A DNA stretch of 64,000 bases from Sphingobacteriales bacterium (lineage in GTDB: Bacteria; Bacteroidota; Bacteroidia; Chitinophagales; Chitinophagaceae), in assembly GCA_027491165.1 (NCBI GenBank), contig JAIXWS010000013.1, positions 17,193-81,192 of the forward strand. The letters are read 5' to 3'. Below the pieces are notes generated by a model. The model searched no databases and was not told where the DNA came from. It worked only from the letters and a program-made list of their open reading frames with translations. Both the position numbers and the translations under genes were made by a program. Shown here piece by piece: positions 1 through 9,119 of this stretch (its first letter is position 1; every line of letters starts with the position of its first letter).

Positions 1-240
1 CATTTCAACATCAGCCATCCCGTTAGACTTGGCATAAGTGTTGATTTCTTCGCTGAGTAAATGATAGGTAAAGAAACCATATCGGCAGGCTACAAAAATT
101 GTTTGACCGTCTGATGCTAGCGATACCCCACGATTGTAGGGCATATGCGAGCGCCACTGACCAATAGGTTCGCCCTGTGCAAAACCATTAAGGACTAGTG
201 CAAAACTTATAAATGCGGTGAGTATTATACGAATGTTCAT
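1..240 (-). CDS. N-terminal part of a PorZ-like beta-propeller protein (T9SS-associated); runs off the window's left edge
   Basis: Not in the ORF track. Reverse complement from 240 reads MNIRIILTAFISFALVLNGFAQGEPIGQWRSHMPYNRGVSLASDGQTIFVACRYGFFTYHLLSEEINTYAKSNGMADVEM: signal peptide followed by a PorZ-type 'QWRSHxPYN...GVSxA' propeller start. Confidence 0.7.
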   Translation of the reverse strand, partial: MNIRIILTAFISFALVLNGFAQGEPIGQWRSHMPYNRGVSLASDGQTIFVACRYGFFTYHLLSEEINTYAKSNGMADVEM

Positions 241-300
241 GTTTGAATGATTTAGGATGGCCTTGCGTGCATAATATTAAGAACGTGGCAATAGAAAAGC

Positions 301-867
301 TTATTGTATACTGAGCAGATATTCTATTGTTTTCGGATAAAAAGCGTGTTCAAGTTTTGCGACTTTTTGGGCTATGTTTTCTACCGTTTCATTGGCGGTA
401 AGGGCACAACGTACTTGGACAATTTGTGCCCCTTCATCGTAATGTTCATTAACAAAGTGAATCGTTATTCCTGTTTCCTTTTCATTATTGGCTTTCACCG
501 CTTGGTGTACCTTGTTGCCATACATTCCTTTTCCCCCATATTTAGGCAAAAGGGCTGGGTGTATATTGATTGTTTTGTCAGGAAAGGCTTGCAATAAGGA
601 AAGGGGCATTTTCAACAAGAAACCAGCTAATACAATTAGGCTGGGCTCATAGTCCATTATTTGTGTGATCATCAAAGGCTCTTCTATAGTCGTTTTGTTC
701 ACTATTAAAAAGGGAATATTATGTAGGCGGGCAATGTCCAGCACTCCCGCTTCTGCGTTATTACAAACCACAAGATTTACTTTGGCTTGTTTCGTTTGGT
801 TAAAATAATCAATTATTGCTTGTGCATTGCTGCCTTTGCCCGAGGCAAATAATACTAATGATTTCAT
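301..867 (-). CDS. purN: phosphoribosylglycinamide formyltransferase
   Basis: 188 aa; FASGKGSNAQAI N-terminus, INIHPALLPKYGGKGMYG and GITIHFVNEHYDEGAQI motifs. Confidence 0.95.
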   Translation of the reverse strand: MKSLVLFASGKGSNAQAIIDYFNQTKQAKVNLVVCNNAEAGVLDIARLHNIPFLIVNKTTIEEPLMITQIMDYEPSLIVLAGFLLKMPLSLLQAFPDKTINIHPALLPKYGGKGMYGNKVHQAVKANNEKETGITIHFVNEHYDEGAQIVQVRCALTANETVENIAQKVAKLEHAFYPKTIEYLLSIQ

Positions 868-1071
868 TGCTGCTTTCTATAGCTGTAAAAGTACGATTAA
901 TGTTGGCTTTTTTGGAAAAGGAAAAAACAGTAAAATCGCCTAGAAATTTTAGGTCTTTATTCTGTTTTGCTTACCATATTTGCCAGCTTAATGCAGTAGT
1001 TTTGTTTGCCGAATCAAAAAAGCAAGTTGTTTTTTTGTAGTTTTTGCTAAGACTTTTTTTATTTTCAATCC

Positions 1072-1932
1072 ATGATAGAATTACGCCCACAGCGGTTTCA
1101 GGTTTTGCCCTTAATCGTCAAAAATTTAATCATCATCAATGCCATTTTTTTATTACTAGATACCGCCTTAGAAAGGTACGGCATCAACTTGTCGCAATAT
1201 CTTGGCTTACATTATTGGAGCTCTCAATTTTTTGGTCCTTGGCAGCTCATCACCCACTTGTTTATGCATGGTAATTTTGGGCATTTATTTTTCAACATGT
1301 TTGCGCTTTGGATGTTTGGTAGCATTATTGAAAATATATGGGGGCCCAAACGTTTTTTGATTTTTTACTTTGTATGCGGCTTGGGTGCCGCACTTTGTCA
1401 CCTAGCGGTTTTGGGTTTCGAGTTTGGTGCTATTGAAAAAGCATTTGCGATGTACCAGCAAAACCCAAGTGTTGATCAGTTTGCGCAATTTATTGGTCAG
1501 CATGTAGGGAATCCATCTGCTCTTGGATTTACGGATTTGTTGCGTGAGTGGGAAGGAGACCCGGCTAATCCCATTTTGCGTAACCAAGCATCTTTATTTA
1601 TTGAACAATATTTACATGGGGGCTTCGATCCCAATAGCCGTTCTGTTTTTGCAGGTATTATGGACCAAGCCACTGTAGGCGCATCTGGAGCCGTGTTTGG
1701 TGTGTTATTTGCTTATGGTTTTCTGTTCCCTAATACCGAATTGTATATCTACTTTTTATTTCCGATTAAGGCAAAATATTTTGTGGCCCTTTATGCTGCT
1801 ATCGAATTGTTTTCGGGTTTTAATAATTCTGCCGGCGATAATGTGGCTCATTTTGCACACCTTGGCGGTATGCTCTTTGCCTTTATATTGCTTAAGTATT
1901 GGCAGTCTAATAATCGCCAGCCTCTGTATTAA
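1072..1932 (+). CDS. rhomboid family intramembrane serine protease (active-site residues present)
   Basis: HLFMHGNFGHLFFNMFALWMFG, GASGAVFG (Ser) and AHFAHLGGM (His). Confidence 0.93.
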   Translation: MIELRPQRFQVLPLIVKNLIIINAIFLLLDTALERYGINLSQYLGLHYWSSQFFGPWQLITHLFMHGNFGHLFFNMFALWMFGSIIENIWGPKRFLIFYFVCGLGAALCHLAVLGFEFGAIEKAFAMYQQNPSVDQFAQFIGQHVGNPSALGFTDLLREWEGDPANPILRNQASLFIEQYLHGGFDPNSRSVFAGIMDQATVGASGAVFGVLFAYGFLFPNTELYIYFLFPIKAKYFVALYAAIELFSGFNNSAGDNVAHFAHLGGMLFAFILLKYWQSNNRQPLY

Positions 1933-1953
1933 CCACTATTTTATTCTACGTAA

Positions 1954-2802
1954 ATGTCCGCTCGATCTTCCATTCAAAGGTTTCACATTCCCTCTTACAA
2001 CCGCAATGCAGTTGTGCAGTTAATTGCCCTTTCGGGCTTAGGTTTTATTATTATTCATCTTATTTGGATTACGCTAATTGTGTATGCAGTGCCCGAGCAG
2101 CGCTCATTTGCACTGACTTTCGAATATATTGGCCTAGGCAGTTTAGATAGGCTCAAAAGTCGTTGGTGGACGATGTTTGCCTATGGCTGGTGCCATCGCG
2201 GATTTTGGGAGTGGCTCAGCAGTATGATGTGGCTTTATGCATTTGGTAATGTGGTGCAAAATTTGGTAGGGTATAAGCAAATTATCCCCTTGTTTGTCTA
2301 TGGTGTTGTCGCGGGCGGATTGGCTTTTGCTGGTGTACAACTCCTTCCGGCAGCACTTATGCCTGATAATGCAATGGTCATGGGTGCGCAAGGGGGTATC
2401 ATGGCTTTGATGGCAGCAGCCTTGACGCTATCGCCCAAATACAGAATTTATTTGAGCGATTATTTCAGTATTCCACTATTGTTGCTGGCAGGTATTTTTA
2501 TTTTGCTCATGATCATCAACTCGAATTTTGAAATAGCAACGATCAGCTTATTGGCTGCTGGTGCAGCAGTAGGCTTCGTTTATATTAAACTGTTGCAAAA
2601 TGGCTTTCAGCCAGGCGCTTGGGCCTATCGATTGTATAATAAAATGGATACAGTGCTTAGTCCGCCGATTACAACAAAAGCAAGAGGCGTCAAACCCTTG
2701 AGCGAGCAAGCTATTGATAATATCCTAGACAAAATAAATGAAAAGGGTTACCATTCGCTTAGTCAATCAGAAAAAGATCAGCTTCGCGAAACGAGCCGCT
2801 AA
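1954..2802 (+). CDS. rhomboid-like membrane protein, apparently catalytically dead
   Basis: Rhomboid-like fold pattern (WTMFAYGWCHRGFWEWLSSMMWLYAFG) in tandem with the upstream rhomboid; GxSG position reads GAQG and the AHLGG helix reads ISLLAAGAAVG. Confidence 0.8.
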   Translation: MSARSSIQRFHIPSYNRNAVVQLIALSGLGFIIIHLIWITLIVYAVPEQRSFALTFEYIGLGSLDRLKSRWWTMFAYGWCHRGFWEWLSSMMWLYAFGNVVQNLVGYKQIIPLFVYGVVAGGLAFAGVQLLPAALMPDNAMVMGAQGGIMALMAAALTLSPKYRIYLSDYFSIPLLLLAGIFILLMIINSNFEIATISLLAAGAAVGFVYIKLLQNGFQPGAWAYRLYNKMDTVLSPPITTKARGVKPLSEQAIDNILDKINEKGYHSLSQSEKDQLRETSR

Positions 2803-2860
2803 ATTTTATCCAAGACATTTTTGTCAGCGTCAATTTGACTAAATGACATTAATTTTATTT

Positions 2861-2875
2861 TGGCGTTTAAATTGC
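2861..2875 (+). promoter_or_regulatory. sigma54-like -24/-12 promoter upstream of clpP
   Basis: TGGCGTTTAAATTGC: GG-N10-GC spacing, 43 nt upstream of the clpP ATG. Confidence 0.5.
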
Positions 2876-2917
2876 ACCTATATCAAGAATACTTTTTAAC
2901 TCTTAAAAAAATAAAAC

Positions 2918-3616
2918 ATGAACAATAATGAATTCCGCAAATATGCTATCAAGCATCATGGCATCAGTAGCCTTACTGTAGATAGTTATACCGCTGCTGT
3001 AAACAGGAAAATGCCCAGCAATCTTACGCCCTATATTTTAGAAGAAAGACAATTACATGGCACAACCATTGACGTGTTCTCGCGTTTGATGATGGATCGC
3101 ATTATTTTTTTGGGCGAAGGAATTAATGATTATGTTGCCAATGTGGTAACCGCCCAAATGCTTTTTTTAGAAAGTGCAGATCGCAATCGTGACATTCAAA
3201 TGTACCTCAATAGTCCAGGTGGCAGCGTTTATGCTGGCTTGGGTATTTATGATACCATGCAAATTATCAATCCGGATGTGTCTACTATTTGTACGGGTAT
3301 CGCAGCATCAATGGGTGCTGTGTTGATGTGTGCGGGTGCAAAAGGAAAACGCACGGCACTAAAGCATAGCAGGGTAATGATTCATCAGCCATTGGGTGGT
3401 GCTGAGGGTCAAGCAAGTGATATTGAAATTACCGCTCGTGAGATTGGTAAATTGAAAAAAGAACTGTACGAAATCATTGCGGAGCATAGTGGGCAGAAAT
3501 TCTCTAAAGTTGAAAAAGATAGCGACCGCGATTATTGGATGACCGCCAAAGAAGCAAAGGATTACGGCATGATTGACGAGGTGCTCGAACGCAATCCACG
3601 TAAGAAATTAGCTTAA
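2918..3616 (+). CDS. clpP: ATP-dependent Clp protease proteolytic subunit
   Basis: GIAASMGAVL (Ser), MIHQPLGG (His), DRDYWMTAKEAKDYGMID; 232 aa. Confidence 0.95.
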   Translation: MNNNEFRKYAIKHHGISSLTVDSYTAAVNRKMPSNLTPYILEERQLHGTTIDVFSRLMMDRIIFLGEGINDYVANVVTAQMLFLESADRNRDIQMYLNSPGGSVYAGLGIYDTMQIINPDVSTICTGIAASMGAVLMCAGAKGKRTALKHSRVMIHQPLGGAEGQASDIEITAREIGKLKKELYEIIAEHSGQKFSKVEKDSDRDYWMTAKEAKDYGMIDEVLERNPRKKLA

Positions 3617-3637
3617 TAAAAGTTTTATCTACAAGGC

Positions 3638-3678
3638 AAACAACTAAGGCATTCTTATCTAGAATGCCTTAGTTGTTT
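3638..3678 (+). terminator. long stem-loop after clpP
   Basis: AAACAACTAAGGCATTCT-TATCT-AGAATGCCTTAGTTGTTT, 18-bp perfect stem. Confidence 0.75.
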
Positions 3679-3970
3679 ACTAACTCTTGCTAAGCCTATA
3701 GGGTTTATTTTACACCCTATTTCTGTAGCGCATCGTTAATCGGTTTCGTCTGACTCCTTTTACAGCCTTGATTTCATGTAAACAAACGTCTTATTGGGGT
3801 ATAGGTGCATGGTTTGTTGCTGCGTGCATTGCTTGTGTAGCAATAGACCCATCTTATAAAACTGTATTTTAATTGTTTATAAATGATGCTTTGTGTGAAA
3901 AGCATAAAAATATCAAATATTTAAGCCTGTTTTCTCATTCGGTTCTATTCAATATTGTTTTCGGATTTAT

Positions 3971-4004
3971 TTTGAAAACATTTATGGCAGAGCGAGTATA
4001 TTTG
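3971..4004 (+). promoter_or_regulatory. Bacteroidota-type promoter for lutB
   Basis: TTTG-N22-TATATTTG ending 6 nt before ATG 4011. Confidence 0.5.
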
Positions 4005-4010
4005 CTATCA

Positions 4011-5396
4011 ATGAATCAGCAGCAATCCATTTTCTTAGCCAAGAGTGAGGTTAAAACCCACGACCTTGAACACAAGCGCAAAATTTCGTGGAATATCCAG
4101 AAATATAATGCTTCAGTGCTTAAGGGTAAAGAGCAATTTGCAGAGCTTGAGTTGGCGCGCAAAAAAGCAAAAAATATTAAATGGAAAGCCATTGAAGAAT
4201 TAGATAGACATTTAGAAGTCTTTGAAAAAAATTTCACAGCCAAAGGTGGAAAATTACTTTGGGCCAACGATGCAGAAGAAGCACAGCAGCACATCATTAA
4301 AATTTGCACAGAAAAAAACACCACGCAGATTGTAAAATCTAAGTCGATGGTAACGGAGGAAATACACCTCAACGAATTTTTGGAAGCGCATGGGATTGAA
4401 TCTGTAGAAACAGATCTCGGTGAATATATTCAGCAGCTAGATGGCGAAGCGCCCTATCATATTGTAACGCCGGCTATGCACAAAAGTAAAGAGGATGTTG
4501 CTAAGCTCTTTCATGAAAAATTAGGCACACCCTCTAATCTTAGCCCTACACAATTAACCCTTGTTGCGCGCGAAAAATTGCGCAGCAAATACCAAACAGC
4601 ACAGATAGGTATAACAGGAGCAAATTTTTGGATTGCAGATGCTGGCGCCATTTCTGTTACAGAAAACGAAGGAAATGCTCGTTTGACAACAGCTTTGCCT
4701 AAAGTGCATATTGCTATTGTTGGTATTGAAAAAGTGCTGCCAAGTATCAAAGATTTGAATTTGTTTTTGCCTTTATTGGCCACTTTTGGTACAGGACAAA
4801 AAGTGACTTCATACAATACCTTGTTCAGTGGGCCCAAGCAAAAAAATGAGCAAGATGGTCCCGATGAGATGTATGTCATTATGTTGGATAATGGGCGAAC
4901 AAATTTATTAGCAGATATTAGTGTGCGTGAAAGCATGTATTGCATTCGCTGTGGATCCTGCCTCAATGCCTGCCCCATTTATAAAAATATCGGAGGCCAT
5001 GCCTATGGCGCAACGTATAGTGGGCCAATTGGCGCCGTTATTACCCCTCATATGAAAGGCATGGAGGAGTATAAGCACTTGAGCTACGCCTCAAGTCTCT
5101 GTGGCAATTGTACAGAAGTGTGCCCCCTTAAAATCAACATACACTCTATGTTATTAGCCAATAGGCAAGCATCTGTAAACGCTGGTTTGAATGGATTTCA
5201 GGAAAATATGGGTTGGGCCTTGTGGCAAAAAGGAATGATGAATCGTAAGCTTATAGGACTAGCAGGACAGGGAATAAAAAATAAAGTATTTCATTCTGTT
5301 TTTAGCAAAAGCTGGGCTAATAGGCGTGAAGAGATACAGTTTCCAAAACAAACCTTTCAACAGTTGTTTGCCGAGCGTAATAAAAAAGAATCCTAG
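4011..5396 (+). CDS. lutB: LutB/LldF-family L-lactate oxidation iron-sulfur protein
   Basis: CIRCGSCLNACPIY and CGNCTEVCPLKI ferredoxin-like clusters. Start moved from 3873 to ATG 4011 because TATATTTG (3997-4004) lies just upstream. Confidence 0.88.
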   Translation: MNQQQSIFLAKSEVKTHDLEHKRKISWNIQKYNASVLKGKEQFAELELARKKAKNIKWKAIEELDRHLEVFEKNFTAKGGKLLWANDAEEAQQHIIKICTEKNTTQIVKSKSMVTEEIHLNEFLEAHGIESVETDLGEYIQQLDGEAPYHIVTPAMHKSKEDVAKLFHEKLGTPSNLSPTQLTLVAREKLRSKYQTAQIGITGANFWIADAGAISVTENEGNARLTTALPKVHIAIVGIEKVLPSIKDLNLFLPLLATFGTGQKVTSYNTLFSGPKQKNEQDGPDEMYVIMLDNGRTNLLADISVRESMYCIRCGSCLNACPIYKNIGGHAYGATYSGPIGAVITPHMKGMEEYKHLSYASSLCGNCTEVCPLKINIHSMLLANRQASVNAGLNGFQENMGWALWQKGMMNRKLIGLAGQGIKNKVFHSVFSKSWANRREEIQFPKQTFQQLFAERNKKES

Positions 5397-5400
5397 TTTT

Positions 5401-6312
5401 TTGACCCCTAAAACAGCATACCAATCGATTGCTCATTTATTGCCATTGTTTCATCAACCATGGTGGTTAGATGCTGTATGCAAAGGTGGTTGGGATGTAG
5501 CTATCCTAAAAGAACAAGAAAAAGTACTCGCTGCTTGGCCCTATCAAGTTGAGCAAAAATGGGGCTTTAGTTTGCTGCGCAACCCCCCATTTACGCCATA
5601 TTTGGGCCCTATATCCCTAAGCGAAAAGCCACTTAGTGAAGACTGGGTAGAAGATTTATATCGGCAATTACCCAAAGTGCATTTTGCGCAATGGACCTGC
5701 CTGCCTGAGTTTACACAAAAGTCTTTGGTTCGGTTCAAAAATAGCAAACAGCAGCAAAGGGTAACTTATTGCATTGAACTGAAGTTGTCAGAGGAAGAGC
5801 TATGGCAAAACATGCATCCGAAAAGAAGGAATGCTATTCGGAAGGCCCAGTCTGATTTGGTTGTTCAGTCTAAGATGATGGATGTGGATGATTTTGTAGA
5901 CTGGCAAAAATTGGCCTTTGACGAAAAGAAAAGTAGGTACCCTTTTACTGCGGCCTTTCTCAAACCTGTAATCGATAAGGCTTCAGAGCAAAAAGCCTCA
6001 CTTAATTACAGTGTTAGCGATAAAAGCGGAAATGAATTAGGTCAAATTTGGTTGGCTTTTGATGCTTCAAAAGTGTATTATTTACTCAGTGCTACACCAG
6101 CCCAAACGCATCGCGGCGCGATTGCATTGTTGCTATGGACTGCTATACTAGAGTCTAAAAAAATGGGCTTGGAGACTTTTGATTTTGAAGGGAGTATGGA
6201 TGATGGGATCGCTCATTTTTTTCATCGCTTTGGAGGCATAAAGAAAAGCTATCCAAATTATAGCATTGCCCATTCCTTCCTTTGGCAATGGAAACAAAAA
6301 CTATTCGGCTAA
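5401..6312 (+). CDS. GNAT/FemAB-like acyltransferase
   Basis: WPYQVEQKWGFSLLRNPPFTPYLGP and NMHPKRRNAIRKAQ, typical of Bacteroidota FemAB-like proteins; TTG start at 5401 or ATG 5326 (track start overlaps lutB). Confidence 0.75.
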   Translation: MTPKTAYQSIAHLLPLFHQPWWLDAVCKGGWDVAILKEQEKVLAAWPYQVEQKWGFSLLRNPPFTPYLGPISLSEKPLSEDWVEDLYRQLPKVHFAQWTCLPEFTQKSLVRFKNSKQQQRVTYCIELKLSEEELWQNMHPKRRNAIRKAQSDLVVQSKMMDVDDFVDWQKLAFDEKKSRYPFTAAFLKPVIDKASEQKASLNYSVSDKSGNELGQIWLAFDASKVYYLLSATPAQTHRGAIALLLWTAILESKKMGLETFDFEGSMDDGIAHFFHRFGGIKKSYPNYSIAHSFLWQWKQKLFG

Positions 6313-6315
6313 ACT

Positions 6316-7605
6316 ATGCATATTGTCATCATCGTATCAGAAATATCTAGCCGCTTGACTTATGTCTGCGATTGGATTTTTGTGCAACAGTTAGGAGTTG
6401 ACTATAAGTTTTGTACGAATAAGACAGAGGAACAAGAGGCCTTATTGACCATAGACTACACCAATAAAGTCAGTAATTTTTCGGTGCCTAATATTGGATT
6501 GTTGTTTGCAAATAGCATTGAACAACAAAGCATACATACGGGCCTTTGGAATGAATTGCCCACGCTCTTTGCTGCACAGGACGCCGACCATGTACTGCCC
6601 TTTGACCTTTTTTCAGCAGTGTTTTATTTAATTAGTCGCTACGAAGAGTATGTTCCTTTTGTTCCTGATAGGCATCATCGCTATCCGGCTACAGAAAGTA
6701 TTTTATTTAAGGCCGGTTTATTAGAAAGGCCAATTATTGATGAATGGCTTTTTGCCCTCTCAAAGCTATTAAGGGATAAAGGCCTTTCGATACATCAAAA
6801 ATCCTTCGAATTTTTACCAACCTATGATATTGATATTGCCTGGAGTTTTAAACATAAAGGATTAAAACGCACGATGGGCGGCTATCTGAGGGATATAGCA
6901 AAAAATAATTTTGAGTCTTTAAAAGAACGTACTGCAGTCTTGCAGGCTAAGAAAAAGGATCCCTATTTTAGTTTTGATGTGACAGATAGGCTGCATCGAG
7001 ATAACGAGCTAGAGCCCTTGTATTTCATTTTGGCCGCAGCCCAAAACACTGCTTGGGACAAGCATATATTGCCATCCAATAAACATATGAGTGCTTTGAT
7101 CCAAAGCCTTGCACAACAATACAAGATTGGAATACATCCGTCTTATCATGCCAACGCACAACCGCATTTATTCAGGGAAGAACAAAAAACATTATCGACA
7201 ATATCGGGCCAGCAGATGGATATTTCCCGACAACATTATATCAAGGTAGAATGGCCCAAAACCTACAGAGCCCTTCTTGAGATGGATATTCGGCAAGACT
7301 ATTCTATGGGATATAGCACACATTTGGGTTTTCGGGCCGGAACAAGCAGATCTTTTTTTTGGTACGATTTGTTGGCAGAAGCACCAACTCAATTGCACAT
7401 TTTCCCTTTCTGCTTTATGGATACAACGGCTCATTACGAGATGGGCTTGTCGGTCGAGGAGGCATTTGAAAAGCTGCATTATTTTAAAAATAGCTTACAA
7501 AAAATCAATGGACTCATGCTTACGGTATTCCATAATTTTTCTTTAGGTACCGATAAGGAATGGATAGGGTGGAATGAAGCTTATGCCGATTTTATAAAGA
7601 AATAA
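6316..7605 (+). CDS. polysaccharide deacetylase family protein (DUF7033-type N-terminus)
   Basis: FDLFSAVFYLISRYEEY, PTYDIDIAWSFKHKG, IGIHPSYHAN. Confidence 0.85.
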   Translation: MHIVIIVSEISSRLTYVCDWIFVQQLGVDYKFCTNKTEEQEALLTIDYTNKVSNFSVPNIGLLFANSIEQQSIHTGLWNELPTLFAAQDADHVLPFDLFSAVFYLISRYEEYVPFVPDRHHRYPATESILFKAGLLERPIIDEWLFALSKLLRDKGLSIHQKSFEFLPTYDIDIAWSFKHKGLKRTMGGYLRDIAKNNFESLKERTAVLQAKKKDPYFSFDVTDRLHRDNELEPLYFILAAAQNTAWDKHILPSNKHMSALIQSLAQQYKIGIHPSYHANAQPHLFREEQKTLSTISGQQMDISRQHYIKVEWPKTYRALLEMDIRQDYSMGYSTHLGFRAGTSRSFFWYDLLAEAPTQLHIFPFCFMDTTAHYEMGLSVEEAFEKLHYFKNSLQKINGLMLTVFHNFSLGTDKEWIGWNEAYADFIKK

Positions 7606-7608
7606 TGA

Positions 7609-8301
7609 ATGATGGATATTTTAGGTAGAGCGATTTCCGAATACTTTTATGGGGGCAAAGAATACAAATTGTGGGTTCACGATAATCATGGCCCCAAAGT
7701 GGAAATGATTGTCCCAATTTATTTTCGTAGCCCAGAGGCCATGCCCGATTTAGAGCTCATGGCTATTGATATGTGTAAAGGCAAGACTTTAGATATTGGC
7801 GCTGGTGCAGGTAGTCATGCGCTGTTGTTGCAAGAAAAGGGTATAGACGTTACGGCCATTGATATTTCGGAAGGGGCCGTTGAGGTCATGAAAGAGCGTG
7901 GAGTGAAAAAAGCCTTTGTTCAAGATGTTTTTGAAATGAAGCAGGAGAAGTTTGATACCCTTTTATTGTTGATGAATGGCATCGGCTTGGTGCAAACAAT
8001 TGAAGGGTTGAATCGATTTTTACAAGAGGCCAAAACAATGTTGAAAAAGGGCGGGCAATTACTGTTTGATTCTTCTGATGTGGCTTATTTATACGAAGAG
8101 GGGCTACCCCAATTGCCTCATTACTATGGCGAGGTCAAATGTTGCTACGAATATCGTCGTCAAAAGTCGGAATGGTTTTCTTGGTTGTATATTGATGAAC
8201 GAACACTTCGTGAAGTTGCTTTGGACAATGGTTTTGATACTAAGCTTTTGTTTGTTGATGAGTCAGGACAATATCTAGCAAAGCTTACTTTGTCGAAATA
8301 G
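7609..8301 (+). CDS. class I SAM-dependent methyltransferase
   Basis: GKTLDIGAGAGSHALLLQEKGIDVTAIDIS motif I. Confidence 0.9.
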   Translation: MMDILGRAISEYFYGGKEYKLWVHDNHGPKVEMIVPIYFRSPEAMPDLELMAIDMCKGKTLDIGAGAGSHALLLQEKGIDVTAIDISEGAVEVMKERGVKKAFVQDVFEMKQEKFDTLLLLMNGIGLVQTIEGLNRFLQEAKTMLKKGGQLLFDSSDVAYLYEEGLPQLPHYYGEVKCCYEYRRQKSEWFSWLYIDERTLREVALDNGFDTKLLFVDESGQYLAKLTLSK

Positions 8302-9043
8302 TATCTTTAATCGCTTCTTGGTCATTCCAAATTGCCCAACTTTTCTCTGCTTGTAAATGGAGCATTTCTAATCCGTTTTTTACCAAGGCATTTCGTGCTT
8401 TTCCTTTTTGTAAAAACATCGTTTCTTCTGGGTTATAAATAAGGTCAAAAAGCAAATGCTCCTTTGTTAGAAATGAGTAGGGAATATTAGGGCATTCATT
8501 TGTGTTGGGGTGCATACCCAGCGGTGTAGTATTGACAATTAGTAGATGTTCTTGAATTGTTTTGGCCTCTATGCCTTCATAAGACAGATTGGCCTTGCCG
8601 CTGGCAGAAACCAATTGATAGGCAATGCCAAGTTCCGACAGTGCATAGCAAACCGCTTTTGAAGAACCCCCTGTTCCTAATACAAGCGCTTTGTTTATAT
8701 CTTTTCTTAGTAAGGGTTTTAGGCTTTCGGCAAATCCAATGTAATCTGTATTGAATCCATACAATTCACCATTGACTATTTTAATGCAATTGACCGCACC
8801 TATGTTTTTGGCGGATGTGCTTATTTTCTTTAAAAAAGGAATGACACTGCTTTTGTAAGGAATGGTTACGTTGAGGCCCTTTAGGTTTTCCGTTTCTTTG
8901 ATTAGTTTTTCGAGTGCTGATATAGAAGCAATAGGAAAGCTATTGTAGCGAGCATTCAATTGTTCTTGAGTAATTTTTTCATGGAAATAGCCTGGCGAAA
9001 AACTATGGCTGAGCGGATATCCAATGAGTCCATATTCCTGCAT
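8285..9043 (-). CDS. aroE: shikimate dehydrogenase
   Basis: GLIGYPLSHSFSPGYF, LNVTIPYKSSV, LGTGGSSKAV, NTTPLGM. Confidence 0.95.
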   Translation of the reverse strand: MQEYGLIGYPLSHSFSPGYFHEKITQEQLNARYNSFPIASISALEKLIKETENLKGLNVTIPYKSSVIPFLKKISTSAKNIGAVNCIKIVNGELYGFNTDYIGFAESLKPLLRKDINKALVLGTGGSSKAVCYALSELGIAYQLVSASGKANLSYEGIEAKTIQEHLLIVNTTPLGMHPNTNECPNIPYSFLTKEHLLFDLIYNPEETMFLQKGKARNALVKNGLEMLHLQAEKSWAIWNDQEAIKDTISTK

Positions 9044-9055
9044 AAGTATTCATTG

Positions 9056-9095
9056 AAAAAGCGATTGCATTTTTAAGAAATGACAATCGCTTTGT
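9056..9095 (-). terminator. stem-loop downstream of the ComA-like gene
   Basis: AAAGCGATTG...CAATCGCTTT with A-run on the + strand (T-run on -). Confidence 0.6.
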
Positions 9096-9119
9096 TAATA
9101 TTAAATGATCAATCCATCA

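Noticed and set aside
816-1040. 74-aa + strand ORF in the purN/rhomboid gap
   Set aside because: Overlaps purN 5' end antisense, no recognisable motif, low-complexity composition; likely chance
3873-4010. N-terminal 46-aa extension of the lutB ORF
   Set aside because: A promoter-like TTTG-N22-TATATTTG sits inside it and the homologous protein starts at MNQQQ
7192-7479. Antisense ORF within the deacetylase gene (and many similar antisense ORFs, e.g. 4016-4372, 4511-4978, 23938-24348, 36558-36761, 41998-42438, 42708-43082)
   Set aside because: Lie opposite well-supported coding frames; no family features
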